A stretch of DNA of 64,000 nt from Kordiimonas laminariae (GCF_023008165.1 NZ_JAKQZA010000001.1:124001-188000), one strand, 5' to 3'; shown: positions 34,740-43,859, numbered from the stretch's first letter. Notes: generated from the sequence alone by a model not told the origin. Program-made: numbers and translations.

Positions 34740-36395
34740 ATGCAGAAAATAACAAAATACATCCCGCTAGCAGCAGCTGCCCTGCTTGGCGGCATCAGTG
34801 CGCAGGCGCAGGAACCTATCGAACCGATTATGGTAACTATCCCCGCAGCTATATTTGAAATGGGCAGTGAAGATCAGGAAACGACAAAACCCGTTCACAC
34901 AGTTAACCTGAAAACATTCAGCATGGGGATTTACGAAGTAACGGTGAAAGAATACCGGCGCTTTGTGGAAGCCACAAATTATGATGCCCCACAAAACTGC
35001 CGCCACGAGGTAGATGACTGGATGAAGCCTTTTTCAGAAGGCAGTTGGGACAGTAATTTCCCAACCCGCAGTGAATATATGCCTGTTGTATGCATTGGCT
35101 GGAAAGGCGCAAATGCTTATGCAGAATGGATTGCAAAAGAAACCGGAAAACCTTATCGCCTGCCATCAGAAGCGGAATGGGAATATGCAGCTCTTGGCGG
35201 TGCTCGCACCAAATTTCATTTTGGTGATGATCCAGACGGCACTGAAATATGCGCTTATGCAAACACATCAGATTTAGCTGGTGAAAACTTCCTCCAGCGC
35301 TCGACAAACACAAGCTATGTGAATTTCGCGGGCGGTAAATTCAACTGTGTTGACCATGAAGGTTTCACTGCCATCGTGGGCACTTATAAGCCCAATCAAT
35401 TTGGCCTCTATAATATGATCAGCAATGTGTTTGAATTTCTGGCAGATTGTTATCACCCCAACTATGAAGATGCGCCCGCAGATGGAAGCGCTCGAACAGA
35501 TGGCACATGTGAACGCCGTGTGGTGCGCGGTAACAGCTGGCACTGGAAAGCTAACCCTCTAACCCACCGCGCTGGCTTTACTGATTTTGTTGGCGGTATA
35601 GAAGGCTTCCGCCTTGCACTGGATGGCGAAGCACCTGCGAAAACGGCCGAAACTCAGCTCTTTGAAACTGAACTGGCTGCGGAACAAACCCGTGCGAAAA
35701 AACGTTATGCGGCAACACCTGCATATCCGGCAACTGTTCAAAACCTCAAACTAGACCAAAATGAAAATATGGTAACTCTCAGCTGGGATGCAGTTACTGG
35801 TGAAGGCCTGCACACTTATCGTGTTTACCGAAACTTCTTCGAAGGTGGGCGTTTCCGTTTGATTGCTGATAATCTTATGAAGCCTGTTTTCCGGGACGCA
35901 AACGCGGCACCACACATTTATGAATACCGTGTAGTTGCAGTCCAGGAAAACCGACAGGGCGACTACAGCAATTCTGTTATCACCAAAGGCGGCTGGATTC
36001 CTCTTACCAACCGCCTGGAAGCCGAGCATTTCAGTAAGGCAGAAGGCACCACCCCTGCTTATTCCCACGATGAGCACCGGCTGACAGCTGGTGTCACTGG
36101 CCGCGGCGGTATCGGCGAAAACGCTGTATTAGATTATCAAGTAGATATTCAAGAAGCTGGAACGTTCGAATTATCTCACCGTGTAGCAAGCATACGTGAC
36201 GGTAAAGGCTTTGAATTATGGCTTGATGGCAAGAAGCTAACTACCAGCAAAATACTCAACACTGGCGGGTATTGGAAATGGAAGACCCAACCGGGAGATA
36301 CAATAAGGTTGACAGCAGGTAGGCATCACCTTCAAATAAGGTCGCTTGATACTAACTGGAAACTAAACTGGATTGGTTTCGCCAAAATCAGTTAA
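34740..36395 (+). CDS. Exported SUMF1-like protein with C-terminal FN3-like and CBM6-like domains
   Basis: 551 residues from the ATG at 34740, which has AAGGA 7 bases upstream; two earlier in-frame ATGs (34701, 34734) lack proper spacing. Signal peptide MQKITKYIPLAAAALLGGIS, cleaved after AQA. The formylglycine-generating-enzyme-like domain (about 25-300) shows FEMGSEDQETTKPVHTVNLK, YRLPSEAEWEYAALGG, FGLYNMISNVFEFLADCYHP and GNSWHWKANPLTHRAGF. The paired copper-binding Cys of true FGE in that last stretch are absent. About 320-415 is an FN3-like domain (MVTLSWDAVTGEGLHTYRVY) and the final 130 residues a CBM6-like beta-sandwich (NRLEAEHFSKAEGTTPAY, HLQIRSLDTNWKLNW). It likely binds carbohydrate at the cell surface. 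Confidence 0.78.
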   Translation: MQKITKYIPLAAAALLGGISAQAQEPIEPIMVTIPAAIFEMGSEDQETTKPVHTVNLKTFSMGIYEVTVKEYRRFVEATNYDAPQNCRHEVDDWMKPFSEGSWDSNFPTRSEYMPVVCIGWKGANAYAEWIAKETGKPYRLPSEAEWEYAALGGARTKFHFGDDPDGTEICAYANTSDLAGENFLQRSTNTSYVNFAGGKFNCVDHEGFTAIVGTYKPNQFGLYNMISNVFEFLADCYHPNYEDAPADGSARTDGTCERRVVRGNSWHWKANPLTHRAGFTDFVGGIEGFRLALDGEAPAKTAETQLFETELAAEQTRAKKRYAATPAYPATVQNLKLDQNENMVTLSWDAVTGEGLHTYRVYRNFFEGGRFRLIADNLMKPVFRDANAAPHIYEYRVVAVQENRQGDYSNSVITKGGWIPLTNRLEAEHFSKAEGTTPAYSHDEHRLTAGVTGRGGIGENAVLDYQVDIQEAGTFELSHRVASIRDGKGFELWLDGKKLTTSKILNTGGYWKWKTQPGDTIRLTAGRHHLQIRSLDTNWKLNWIGFAKIS

Positions 36396-36411
36396 CAGTT
36401 GATCTCAAGTA

Positions 36412-36447
36412 TGAGAGCGCGGTCGCTCTGCTCGCGTCGCGCTCTCA
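36412..36447. terminator. GC-rich long inverted repeat after the SUMF1-like gene
   Basis: TGAGAGCGC (36412-36420) pairs with GCGCTCTCA (36439-36447) over an 18-base loop; the loop itself contains CGCTCT, which can pair instead with the first arm (AGAGCG-CGGT-CGCTCT). The region is markedly richer in GC than its surroundings. It lies 16 bases after the stop codon and 78 before the next gene. It lacks a T tract, so it may be a factor-dependent terminator or an attenuating structure with two alternative folds. Confidence 0.45.
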
Positions 36448-36524
36448 GCCCCCTTTCAAGCAAGAGAGTGTTTACTTTCCTCCTGTATCCTTGGTTTAGA
36501 AACCGTTAGCCAAGGTCACACCCG

Positions 36525-37247
36525 ATGAAAGTTTTCCTCGTTGTTCTTGTGTTGCTAGTATCCTCTATCACTGTTCGAGCAGATGATTTTTTTAAGTTCC
36601 ACGCTCCTAATATCCAGTATCTGTACGGAAATAACTTTGAGCTTGGTCCCAATGAACGGCATATCATCACACTCGAATATGCCAACGCCTTCAAATATGG
36701 TAATTTCTTCGCCTTTTCTGATTTATCCTTCCCAAACGGTGGTGATTTCAGCCACTATACAGAAGGTATTCTCCGCCTAAGCTTCAACAAAATGACAGAG
36801 TCAAAGCTGAAGCTTGGCCCTTTCAGTGATCTATATCTCGCAGGCTCGCTTGAACTTCCTAAAGGCAAAAACCCGCGCTATCTCTATGGTCTTTCCACAG
36901 ATATTGATGTTCCCGGCTTCAATTTCCTTCGCCTTATTGCCTATATCCGAGACAACCCGGACTTACCCGGTAGCACACACCAAATTACGGCAGTCTGGAA
37001 CCTCCCTTTTAAAATAGGAAATATCTCCTTCCTAACCGAAGGTGTAGCAGATTTCGCAGGCAGTGAAGGCCATACCCGCGCCAACCAGCTTATTATTCCA
37101 AGGCTTCTGGTAGATACCGGTGCCCTATTTTTTGAAAGACCAGGCAAGCTATTCACTGGCATCGAATTACAGTATTGGCATAATAAATTTGGCATAGAAG
37201 GCATCACTGAATCAGTTGTGCAGTTTCAGCTGAAATGGAACTTCTAA
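36525..37247 (+). CDS. Tsx-like (DUF5020-type) outer-membrane channel protein
   Basis: 240 residues with a signal peptide (MKVFLVVLVLLVSSITVRA) and a mature sequence of alternating amphipathic strands starting DDFFKFHAPNIQYLYGNNFE, ending in VVQFQLKWNF with the C-terminal Phe recognised by the BAM machinery. This pattern matches the Tsx nucleoside-channel superfamily, 12-stranded barrels that carry nucleosides or other small solutes across the outer membrane. AAGG lies 8 bases before the ATG. The substrate is not deducible; no nucleoside genes adjoin it. Confidence 0.75.
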   Translation: MKVFLVVLVLLVSSITVRADDFFKFHAPNIQYLYGNNFELGPNERHIITLEYANAFKYGNFFAFSDLSFPNGGDFSHYTEGILRLSFNKMTESKLKLGPFSDLYLAGSLELPKGKNPRYLYGLSTDIDVPGFNFLRLIAYIRDNPDLPGSTHQITAVWNLPFKIGNISFLTEGVADFAGSEGHTRANQLIIPRLLVDTGALFFERPGKLFTGIELQYWHNKFGIEGITESVVQFQLKWNF

Positions 37248-37358
37248 GGCGCCATCTTAGTTTGAGTTCCAATCGCTGCCATAATCTTATGTTTCCGTTC
37301 CCTCAAGAACCAGATATGAAGAGAGTCTGGATAAGGGAATGAAGCGGATATCTTACGG

Positions 37359-39629
37359 ATGGTGTGTTTTAAAACATCAGTAAAAAGGCTGGCCTCAGCG
37401 GCGTGCCTTATGGGACTATTATCAACATCACTCACGGCAGACAGCCACGACCAAAAACAAGAGGTAGAGCGCCCTAAAATCGGCCTTGTGCTATCTGGCG
37501 GCGGTGCTAAAGGCGCAGCGCACATCGGGGTGCTAGAGCAGCTTGAAGCTATGAATGTGCAGGTAGACTGTATCGCAGGCACCAGTTTCGGAGCCATCGT
37601 TGGCGGGTTATACGCTAGTGGTGTTTCCGTGAACGAGATGAAAAAATCCCTTCAGGATATTGATTGGGATACGGTGCTTTCAAACAGCATTCCCCGCCAA
37701 CAGCAAACCTTCCGCCGAAAGCAGGATACAGATAGTTTCCTGATCCCTTACCAGTTCGGCATAGTAGACGGCAAAGTAGTGAACCCACCTGCCTTTATCG
37801 ATAACGCTAACTTGAGCCAGGTGATAAGAGGCTTGCTGAAAAGTAGTCACGGTAATATTGATTTTGATAACCTTCCCATCCCGTTTCGCGCAGTTGCTAC
37901 TGATTTTTCGAACGGCAGTGAAGTAGTTTTAGGTGACGGTAATCTGGCAGATGCTATCGTGGCTTCTATGTCTGTCCCCAGCCTGTTCCCTGTATTTGAA
38001 TTAAACGGCAAGCTGTTGGTAGATGGCGGCATCGCTAACAACGTACCTGTATCCGTTGCCCGTAATATGTGCGCAGACCGGGTGATTGTAGTGAACCTTG
38101 CAGTCGACCCAGAAAAAGATGCACACGAAAACCGTGGCATAACTGGCGCACTTAAACAAATTTCAGCGCTTCTAACTTACCAAAATGCTCGCATCCAACT
38201 TGCTTCCATCAACGAAGAAAGCGGGGACATTATCATAACCCCCGATATGGAAGGCTTTAGCTTTACAGATTTCAAAAAAACCCTTGAAATTGCCGCTATT
38301 GGGAAGGAGGCCGCAGTACAAGTCGAGAGCAAGTTGGCCGCCTACAGTGTTGATGATACCCAGTGGACCGCTTTCGCAGAAGCACGGGAAGCAAAGACCC
38401 AGCATGCAGACCCTTACATCCGGGAAATCCAGATCACAAACGATAGCCCTCTCGTCACCGCAAAACTTGAGGCATTTCTAGGTATAACCGCTGGCGATAA
38501 ATTAGATAAAGCAAAGCTAGAAAGAGGGCTGAGCCAGCTATACGGTCTCGGGTATTTTGACCGCATAAAATACACTATTGATGAACACGAACTTGGCGGC
38601 AGCAAGTTGGCGATTGATGCCAAGTACCGGGAATGGGCTAAAGATACACTCCGCTTTGGTGTTGCTTTTGATGATAACTTTAACGGAGAAAGCTCCGTCC
38701 AGCTTAGTCTCCAACACACGCGAAATGGCCTAAATGGTCTTGGCGGTGAATGGCGAAATGAAGTGGAAATTGGCTCTAACCAGCGCCTTCAAACCCAGCT
38801 TTACCAACCACTAGACTATAAAGAAAAACACTTCTTGCAGGCCACTGCCCGTTTCCAGCGCACGGGGGTTCCATTTCGGGATGAAGATGGCATCATCACA
38901 CTTGAACTTGGTGCTAATGTGCTTGATTTCAGTTTGTCAGCAGGCCGAAACTTTGGCCAGTGGGGCAGTTTTTCTGTTGGTGCCGCTTATAGCTTAATTG
39001 ATATTGAGCGCAGAAGCGGCCTTATTACAGATCCTCAACTACAAGCCATTATTGATAATGATATTGTAGATGATCTTGGCGCTTTTGCTAATTTCCGCAT
39101 TGATACACTTGATAGCCTTACCTTCCCTCGCAAAGGTATGATCCTGAATGCCAATTATATTGTTGATGTTGGTCAGGGGGATGCCTTTTCTAACGGTTCA
39201 CTGCAGCTTGAATTCGCTGCGGCAAAAAGCTGGGGCCGAAATACACTCGCATTCTTCTCTGAATTCGGAACGAATTTCTCAGATAACGAAGAATTCCAAA
39301 ATGTGTTCCAGTTAGGTGGCTTTAGAAGCCTTTCCGGTTTTTCAAGAAATGAACTGGCTGGTTCACACATCACACAGGCGGGTCTCACCTTCTATCGACG
39401 TATGGGCGACGATAGCAAAGTATTGTTTGATTCCCCGCTTTATCTGGGTTTCAGCTCAGAAATTGGAAACGTATGGGCGGATCTGGATGATTTCAGCGCC
39501 GATGACCTGATACTGGGCGGAACTTTATTCGCAGGTGTTGAAAGTCCGATCGGCCCTATCTTTATAGGTGGCAGCCACAATAATGCGGGCCGGACATCCT
39601 TCTTCCTGTTTATCGGAGGAATTTTCTAA
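37359..39629 (+). CDS. PlpD-like patatin phospholipase autotransporter (type Vd)
   Basis: 756 residues. After a signal region (about 1-27) the patatin domain shows the oxyanion loop LVLSGGGAKGAAHIG, the nucleophile Ser76 in AGTSFGAIVGGLYASG and the catalytic Asp in LVDGGIANNVPV. Residues about 345-420 are a POTRA-like domain (IREIQITNDSPLVTAKLEAF; LERGLSQLYGLGYFDRIKYT), and from about 430 a 16-strand barrel of the BamA/Omp85 type runs to the final IGGIF. This three-part order is that of type Vd autotransporters such as PlpD, secreted or surface-displayed lipases of the phospholipase A1 kind. The ATG at 37359 has only a weak ribosome site. It ends at a strong terminator. Confidence 0.88.
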   Translation: MVCFKTSVKRLASAACLMGLLSTSLTADSHDQKQEVERPKIGLVLSGGGAKGAAHIGVLEQLEAMNVQVDCIAGTSFGAIVGGLYASGVSVNEMKKSLQDIDWDTVLSNSIPRQQQTFRRKQDTDSFLIPYQFGIVDGKVVNPPAFIDNANLSQVIRGLLKSSHGNIDFDNLPIPFRAVATDFSNGSEVVLGDGNLADAIVASMSVPSLFPVFELNGKLLVDGGIANNVPVSVARNMCADRVIVVNLAVDPEKDAHENRGITGALKQISALLTYQNARIQLASINEESGDIIITPDMEGFSFTDFKKTLEIAAIGKEAAVQVESKLAAYSVDDTQWTAFAEAREAKTQHADPYIREIQITNDSPLVTAKLEAFLGITAGDKLDKAKLERGLSQLYGLGYFDRIKYTIDEHELGGSKLAIDAKYREWAKDTLRFGVAFDDNFNGESSVQLSLQHTRNGLNGLGGEWRNEVEIGSNQRLQTQLYQPLDYKEKHFLQATARFQRTGVPFRDEDGIITLELGANVLDFSLSAGRNFGQWGSFSVGAAYSLIDIERRSGLITDPQLQAIIDNDIVDDLGAFANFRIDTLDSLTFPRKGMILNANYIVDVGQGDAFSNGSLQLEFAAAKSWGRNTLAFFSEFGTNFSDNEEFQNVFQLGGFRSLSGFSRNELAGSHITQAGLTFYRRMGDDSKVLFDSPLYLGFSSEIGNVWADLDDFSADDLILGGTLFAGVESPIGPIFIGGSHNNAGRTSFFLFIGGIF

Positions 39630-39634
39630 ATAAA

Positions 39635-39655
39635 AAGGCGGCTCAAAGCCGCCTT
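39635..39655. terminator. Bidirectional intrinsic terminator after the patatin gene
   Basis: AAGGCGGCT-CAA-AGCCGCCTT, 9-bp stem with a 3-base loop, preceded by AAATAAA and followed by ATCTTTCTG. It separates the patatin gene from the convergent 143-aa secreted protein gene. Confidence 0.85.
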
Positions 39656-39678
39656 ATCTTTCTGCTATAGAAATATAT

Positions 39679-40110
39679 CTAACTACGCGGTGTCATCGTA
39701 ATCCGAATTTCCGTGGCCCGCGAACCACGTTCAAGCATGATCACCACTACTCGGTTTGGTTTTGTATATACCAGCATGATATCTTCATCTTGAAGCTCAC
39801 TAATCAGATTCCAACCTGCAGCTGGCATATTATCAAGGAAAAAACGTACAACTTTAGAAGAAGATCCCTTGGTAGAAGCAATAATCCGACCATAAGAATT
39901 CACGCCACTACCGGTTAGAACCGTTTTGTCTGTATTAACCCTAGTACCGGCAGGTAATCGCACATCACCTACAAGAGGGCCTTGCTCGAGGGTAATTTCA
40001 GCAGGTGGCTGAACCCCTGTCCCCTTATAGTTATCAACATCTTCCTGTGCGGAAGCACCAAATGAAATAAAAGCAACAGCAAGTGCGCCAATAAACATGC
40101 GAACCATCAT
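39679..40110 (-). CDS. Small secreted protein, unknown function
   Basis: 143 residues from the first of two adjacent ATGs (40110, 40107), both near GGGGAG. Signal peptide MMVRMFIGALAVAFISFGASAQ. The mature part has an acidic, proline-containing linker (DNYKGTGVQPPAEITLEQGP) then an alpha/beta domain with VVRFFLDNMPAAGWNLISEL and MLVYTKPNRVVVIML, resembling small BamC-like or DUF-type lipoprotein folds in which a strand-helix pattern is repeated. I do not recognise a defined family. It is convergent to the patatin autotransporter and lies downstream of no gene on its own strand. Confidence 0.5.
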   Translation of the reverse strand: MMVRMFIGALAVAFISFGASAQEDVDNYKGTGVQPPAEITLEQGPLVGDVRLPAGTRVNTDKTVLTGSGVNSYGRIIASTKGSSSKVVRFFLDNMPAAGWNLISELQDEDIMLVYTKPNRVVVIMLERGSRATEIRITMTPRS

Positions 40111-40237
40111 TCGCTCCCCGAAATAACTTAACCTGTGATGATCTTAGAGCAGAAAAACAACTCCTGTCACCCGCTTTCTACTCTCACCCCTTTCACAAAG
40201 GGCTGATTTCGTTAAGATAAACATAAGTATGGCAATA

Positions 40238-40780
40238 TCATGAAGCTGTTTTTCTAAGCGCAATTTTTCTGATCAATTGAATGGCAATAAACAAAACCAC
40301 AATCGCTTCAAAGAGAAACACACTGCTCCATTTTGCAGTAGAAAGAGTAGCAGTAATACTAGCCTGCTTTTCCGGGATATTTGGGAAGTTATAGATCATG
40401 GCAGTGATCATAGAATTTTCAGTAAAATCCAGCATCGCTGTAATCACTGGAATAATAGCTAAAATGCGAAATTTTTCGTTCGGGCTTAACCTATATATCA
40501 AACCCACAAAAAAGCTGCCGTAAATGAAAGGGTAGGCCATATCTATGAAGCTACTGCCCCATTTATAAAACTCTCTGCCATCTGCGCCCAAACCATCCAA
40601 CACCTGCATAACTGTTATGGCATCGTAGCTGAAACGCGCATCAAGTGTTTTCACGCCGTTATAAGGCAGGTTCGGAAACACCAAAAACATCGTTGCGGCA
40701 CTTAGAATCCCCATAACAATCAATACTTTCGTAGATGAAAGCTTCTTACATAAAGTTTCAAGTACGGAATCGTTCATCAT
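40238..40780 (-). CDS. Inner-membrane protein, unknown function
   Basis: 180 residues from the ATG at 40780 (a second ATG directly follows, and others lie at 40789 and 40822; GGGGG just upstream favours 40780/40777). Four to five hydrophobic segments: VLIVMGILSAATMFLVFPNL, a second near FIDMAYPFIYGSFFVGLIY, a third RILAIIPVITAMLDFTENS and a last VFLFEAIVVLFIAIQLIR. A glycine- and aspartate-rich external loop (VLDGLGADGREFYKWG) lies between the first two. No family recognised. It is divergent from the 2OG-oxygenase gene, with which it shares a 102-base promoter region. Confidence 0.5.
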   Translation of the reverse strand: MMNDSVLETLCKKLSSTKVLIVMGILSAATMFLVFPNLPYNGVKTLDARFSYDAITVMQVLDGLGADGREFYKWGSSFIDMAYPFIYGSFFVGLIYRLSPNEKFRILAIIPVITAMLDFTENSMITAMIYNFPNIPEKQASITATLSTAKWSSVFLFEAIVVLFIAIQLIRKIALRKTAS

Positions 40781-40882
40781 TTCCCCCATAGCCTCCCCAA
40801 CGCTTTGAATATAGAGCAGCATATGCTTTACTATTATAAATTACAAATTTTAGGCTGTAGCCTGCAGCTTATAGGGGGATTT

Positions 40883-41503
40883 ATGCAGCGTGCTATTATT
40901 GACCTAAGTGTAGAACCTCGGGTCTATTCCGTGGATAATTTTCTTTCATCCATGGAATGTAAACATCTGATTGCTTCAGCAAATGGGGCAGGAATGAAGC
41001 GCGCCAAGGTTTCAGGCACTGATGAAGGCAAAGTTACAGAAGCACGAACAAACTCAGTATGCTGGTTGGATCATAGTCATGATCTTGGCACAAAACGTAT
41101 TGCTTCCCGTATTGCAGGGCTTCTTGGCTTGCCGATCAATTATGCTGAGAGATTTCAAGTTATCCACTATGAAACTGGCCAGGAATACCGTGCTCATTTT
41201 GATGCTTTTAACCCTCAGGAACCATCAGCAGCACGAAACATGAAAAACTGGGGTCAGAGACTTATCACCGTCCTGGGCTATTTAAATGACGTACCTAAAG
41301 GTGGTGAAACGACTTTCCCTAAATTGGATATAAAGGTACCTGCTGAAAGAGGAAAACTACTGGTATTTCACAACTGTAACCCCGGTACTAAAATTCGCCA
41401 TCCCAAAAGCTTACATGCAGCCTGCCCGGTTTTAGAGGGAGAAAAATGGGCTTTTAACTTGTGGTTTCGTGAAGGCCCCTATCAGCATCAAAGTCAGAAG
41501 TAA
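40883..41503 (+). CDS. Prolyl-4-hydroxylase-type 2-oxoglutarate/Fe(II) oxygenase
   Basis: 206 residues from the ATG at 40883, preceded by AGGGGGA; the longer frame starts inside the divergent promoter. The P4Hc signature is complete: HYETGQEYRAHFDAFNP with His-x-Asp, RLITVLGYLNDVPKGGETTF, distal His in KSLHAACPVLEGEKWAFNLW with the 2-oxoglutarate Lys of GEKWA. Such small soluble bacterial enzymes hydroxylate proline in peptides or proteins such as EF-Tu. No substrate is evident here. It lies before pgi with 178 bases between them. Confidence 0.85.
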   Translation: MQRAIIDLSVEPRVYSVDNFLSSMECKHLIASANGAGMKRAKVSGTDEGKVTEARTNSVCWLDHSHDLGTKRIASRIAGLLGLPINYAERFQVIHYETGQEYRAHFDAFNPQEPSAARNMKNWGQRLITVLGYLNDVPKGGETTFPKLDIKVPAERGKLLVFHNCNPGTKIRHPKSLHAACPVLEGEKWAFNLWFREGPYQHQSQK

Positions 41504-41542
41504 TCTGTCTCACAGGTGTAACAATATGCATTTACTTGCTAA

Positions 41543-41573
41543 TTGACAGTCATACTTATAAAATCTGCTATAT
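41543..41573 (+). promoter_or_regulatory. pgi: Possible pgi promoter
   Basis: TTGACA (41543-41548) followed after 19 bases by CTATAT (41568-41573), similar to alphaproteobacterial housekeeping promoters, though the spacer is longer than the usual 17-18. It is 109 bases upstream of the pgi ATG. Moderate to low confidence. Confidence 0.35.
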
Positions 41574-41681
41574 TACTGGCAAATCTTGACCATTTGGTTA
41601 AGGTTGCATTCAGTCACGGTTTCATAGTTGGGCGACTGTAAATAGGCTTCATGCCATTCTATTGATATATTAAGGATAAAA

Positions 41682-42953
41682 ATGTTTAGCTATTCATTCG
41701 GCGATAGCAGCGCACTGGATCAATTTGATAAACTTGGTCTTAAGGATGCATATTTAGCAAACCTCGACAAAGCGACAAAATTCGCAACAAAATTTGCCGC
41801 AGACGGCTTCTTACCTTTTGCCCGACAAACATCCGATGCCGCAGACATGGTTGGTATTCGTGAACTATCAAGCCATATACGCAATAACTTCACGGACTTA
41901 ATTGTTCTCGGCACAGGTGGCTCCAGTCTGGGCGCACAAGCGGCCATCGCTATTGCACCCTACCAAGGAGCAGCGGGCGTTGATATTCATACGCCAGACA
42001 GTCTTGATCCATTCCTGATGGATCGTCTGTTCAACCGCCTAAACCCTGCACGCACGCACATCATTGCAATCTCTAAATCAGGAACAACAGGTGAAACACT
42101 AGCGCAGCTCCTCGCTTGTCGCAGTTGGCTTGAACGTGCAGTTCTGATCAAACCAATCAAAGACCATTTCTCTTTCATCACAGAGCCGGGTGAGCGTGCC
42201 CTTCGCACTTATGGCGAAGATATGGGCAGTATTATTCTGGATCACCCAGATGATGTTGGCGGCCGTTTCAGCGTACTGACAAATGTAGGCATGCTTCCTG
42301 TTGCGGCTTCTGGTCTATCTGTTGAGGGTTTCAGAAATGGTGCAGCTGAGGTTTGCAGGGATTTCGCAAACAATCCGGAAACAGCAGTTGCTGTTGTGGG
42401 AGCAGCCGCCACACAAACTCTTTCCAAGCATCGAGGCATTTCCCAAATTCTCTTAATGCCGTATGCAGAAAGCCTTCGTTCCTTTACCCGCTGGCACGGG
42501 CAACTATGGGCGGAAAGTCTTGGTAAGGACGGCCATGGCACAACGCCTGTTCGCGCGGTTGGCCCTGTTGATCAGCACAGCCAGTTGCAGCTGTATCTTG
42601 ACGGTCCAAACGATAAGTTTTGCACAATTGTAACAATTCCAAGTTACGGCAAAGGTCCGCGCATTGATCCTGAAGAGGCCCGCAAATACGGTTTGGATTA
42701 TATGGCGGCTCGTACTATTGGTGACATGGTTACCTGCCAAAGTAAGGCGACACAGGATACGCTGCGTTCAAAAGGCAGAATGGTGCGGGAACTTGTTGTG
42801 GACGGCCTGACGGAAGAAAACCTTGGTGGTTTATTTATTTCCTTCATGCTGGAAACAGTGGTGACAGCGCACCTAATGGGCGTTGACGCTTATGACCAAC
42901 CAGCGGTAGAAGAAGGAAAAAGGCTTACTCGTAAATACCTAGGTGAATTATAA
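41682..42953 (+). CDS. pgi: Glucose-6-phosphate isomerase, short form
   Basis: 423 residues, against about 550 for enterobacterial Pgi; the short form occurs in some alphaproteobacteria. Signatures: LIVLGTGGSSLGAQAA (phosphate binding), ISKSGTTGETLAQLL, VGGRFSVLTNVGMLPVA, PVRAVGPVDQHSQLQLYLDG with the Glu/Gln site. It interconverts glucose-6-phosphate and fructose-6-phosphate, linking glycolysis with GlmS, GalU and ManC substrates encoded in this window. It is followed 39 bases later by galU, likely one operon. Confidence 0.93.
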   Translation: MFSYSFGDSSALDQFDKLGLKDAYLANLDKATKFATKFAADGFLPFARQTSDAADMVGIRELSSHIRNNFTDLIVLGTGGSSLGAQAAIAIAPYQGAAGVDIHTPDSLDPFLMDRLFNRLNPARTHIIAISKSGTTGETLAQLLACRSWLERAVLIKPIKDHFSFITEPGERALRTYGEDMGSIILDHPDDVGGRFSVLTNVGMLPVAASGLSVEGFRNGAAEVCRDFANNPETAVAVVGAAATQTLSKHRGISQILLMPYAESLRSFTRWHGQLWAESLGKDGHGTTPVRAVGPVDQHSQLQLYLDGPNDKFCTIVTIPSYGKGPRIDPEEARKYGLDYMAARTIGDMVTCQSKATQDTLRSKGRMVRELVVDGLTEENLGGLFISFMLETVVTAHLMGVDAYDQPAVEEGKRLTRKYLGEL

Positions 42954-42992
42954 TCGCCTAATTACGGAAGACATTTCCTTTAGGATATACTC

Positions 42993-43859
42993 ATGATTAA
43001 ACCCGTTAAGAAAATTGTATTACCAGTAGCAGGTCTCGGCACTCGTTTCCTGCCTGCTACTAAAGCTATTCCCAAAGAGATGCTGCCTGTGCTTGATAAA
43101 CCGCTTATTCAGTATGCGGTTGAAGAAGCGCTTGAAGCTGGCATTGAAGAAATCATTCTGGTTACAGGCCGCAACAAGCAAGTGATGGAAGATCATTTCG
43201 ACCATGCCTACGAGCTTGAACGCATCCTGCAGGAAAAAGGCAAAGAAGAAGCACTGGAGCTTTCCCGTTCTATGCTTTTGGAAGAAGGCCGTATCACATA
43301 CGTTCGACAAATGCGCCCACGTGGTCTTGGCCATGCTATCTGGTGTGCACGTTCTTTCGTGAATGATAGCCCATTTGCTGTTGCCCTTCCTGATGACCTT
43401 ATCAAAGGTAAACCAGGTGTCTTGAAGCAGATGATCCAAGCCTACAATGAAGTTGGCGGCAATATCATCGCGACAATGGATGTGGCTAAGGAAGATACAA
43501 GCAAATACGGTGTAATCACCCCAGGGGAAAGCAGTGGCAAGCTAACGGAAGTTAAAGGGCTGGTGGAGAAACCTCACCCAGAAGATGCTCCATCCACAGA
43601 AGCCGTGGTGGGACGCTATATTCTTCAGCCTGAAGTGATGGAACACTTGGCAGCCAAGGAAATTGGTGCAGGCGGTGAAATCCAGCTTACGGATGCGCTC
43701 GATAAGCTGATCGGCAATCAACCTTTCCATGCCCTTAACTTTGAGGGTAAGCGCTTTGACTGCGGTAGTAAAATCGGCTGGTTGATGGCGAACCTTTCAA
43801 TGGCCGGAGATGATCCAATCCTCGCCTCTCAAATGCGCCAGTTGATTACATTCCAGTAA
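42993..43859 (+). CDS. galU: UTP-glucose-1-phosphate uridylyltransferase
   Basis: 288 residues of the GalU family: the nucleotide loop LPVAGLGTRFLPATKAIPKE, RGLGHAIWCARSFVNDSPFAV and VEKPHPEDAPSTEAVVGRYI are canonical. It makes UDP-glucose for exopolysaccharide, lipopolysaccharide and periplasmic glucans. It sits after pgi and ends with a strong terminator. It is the first of several sugar-nucleotide genes concentrated to the right. Confidence 0.95.
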   Translation: MIKPVKKIVLPVAGLGTRFLPATKAIPKEMLPVLDKPLIQYAVEEALEAGIEEIILVTGRNKQVMEDHFDHAYELERILQEKGKEEALELSRSMLLEEGRITYVRQMRPRGLGHAIWCARSFVNDSPFAVALPDDLIKGKPGVLKQMIQAYNEVGGNIIATMDVAKEDTSKYGVITPGESSGKLTEVKGLVEKPHPEDAPSTEAVVGRYILQPEVMEHLAAKEIGAGGEIQLTDALDKLIGNQPFHALNFEGKRFDCGSKIGWLMANLSMAGDDPILASQMRQLITFQ

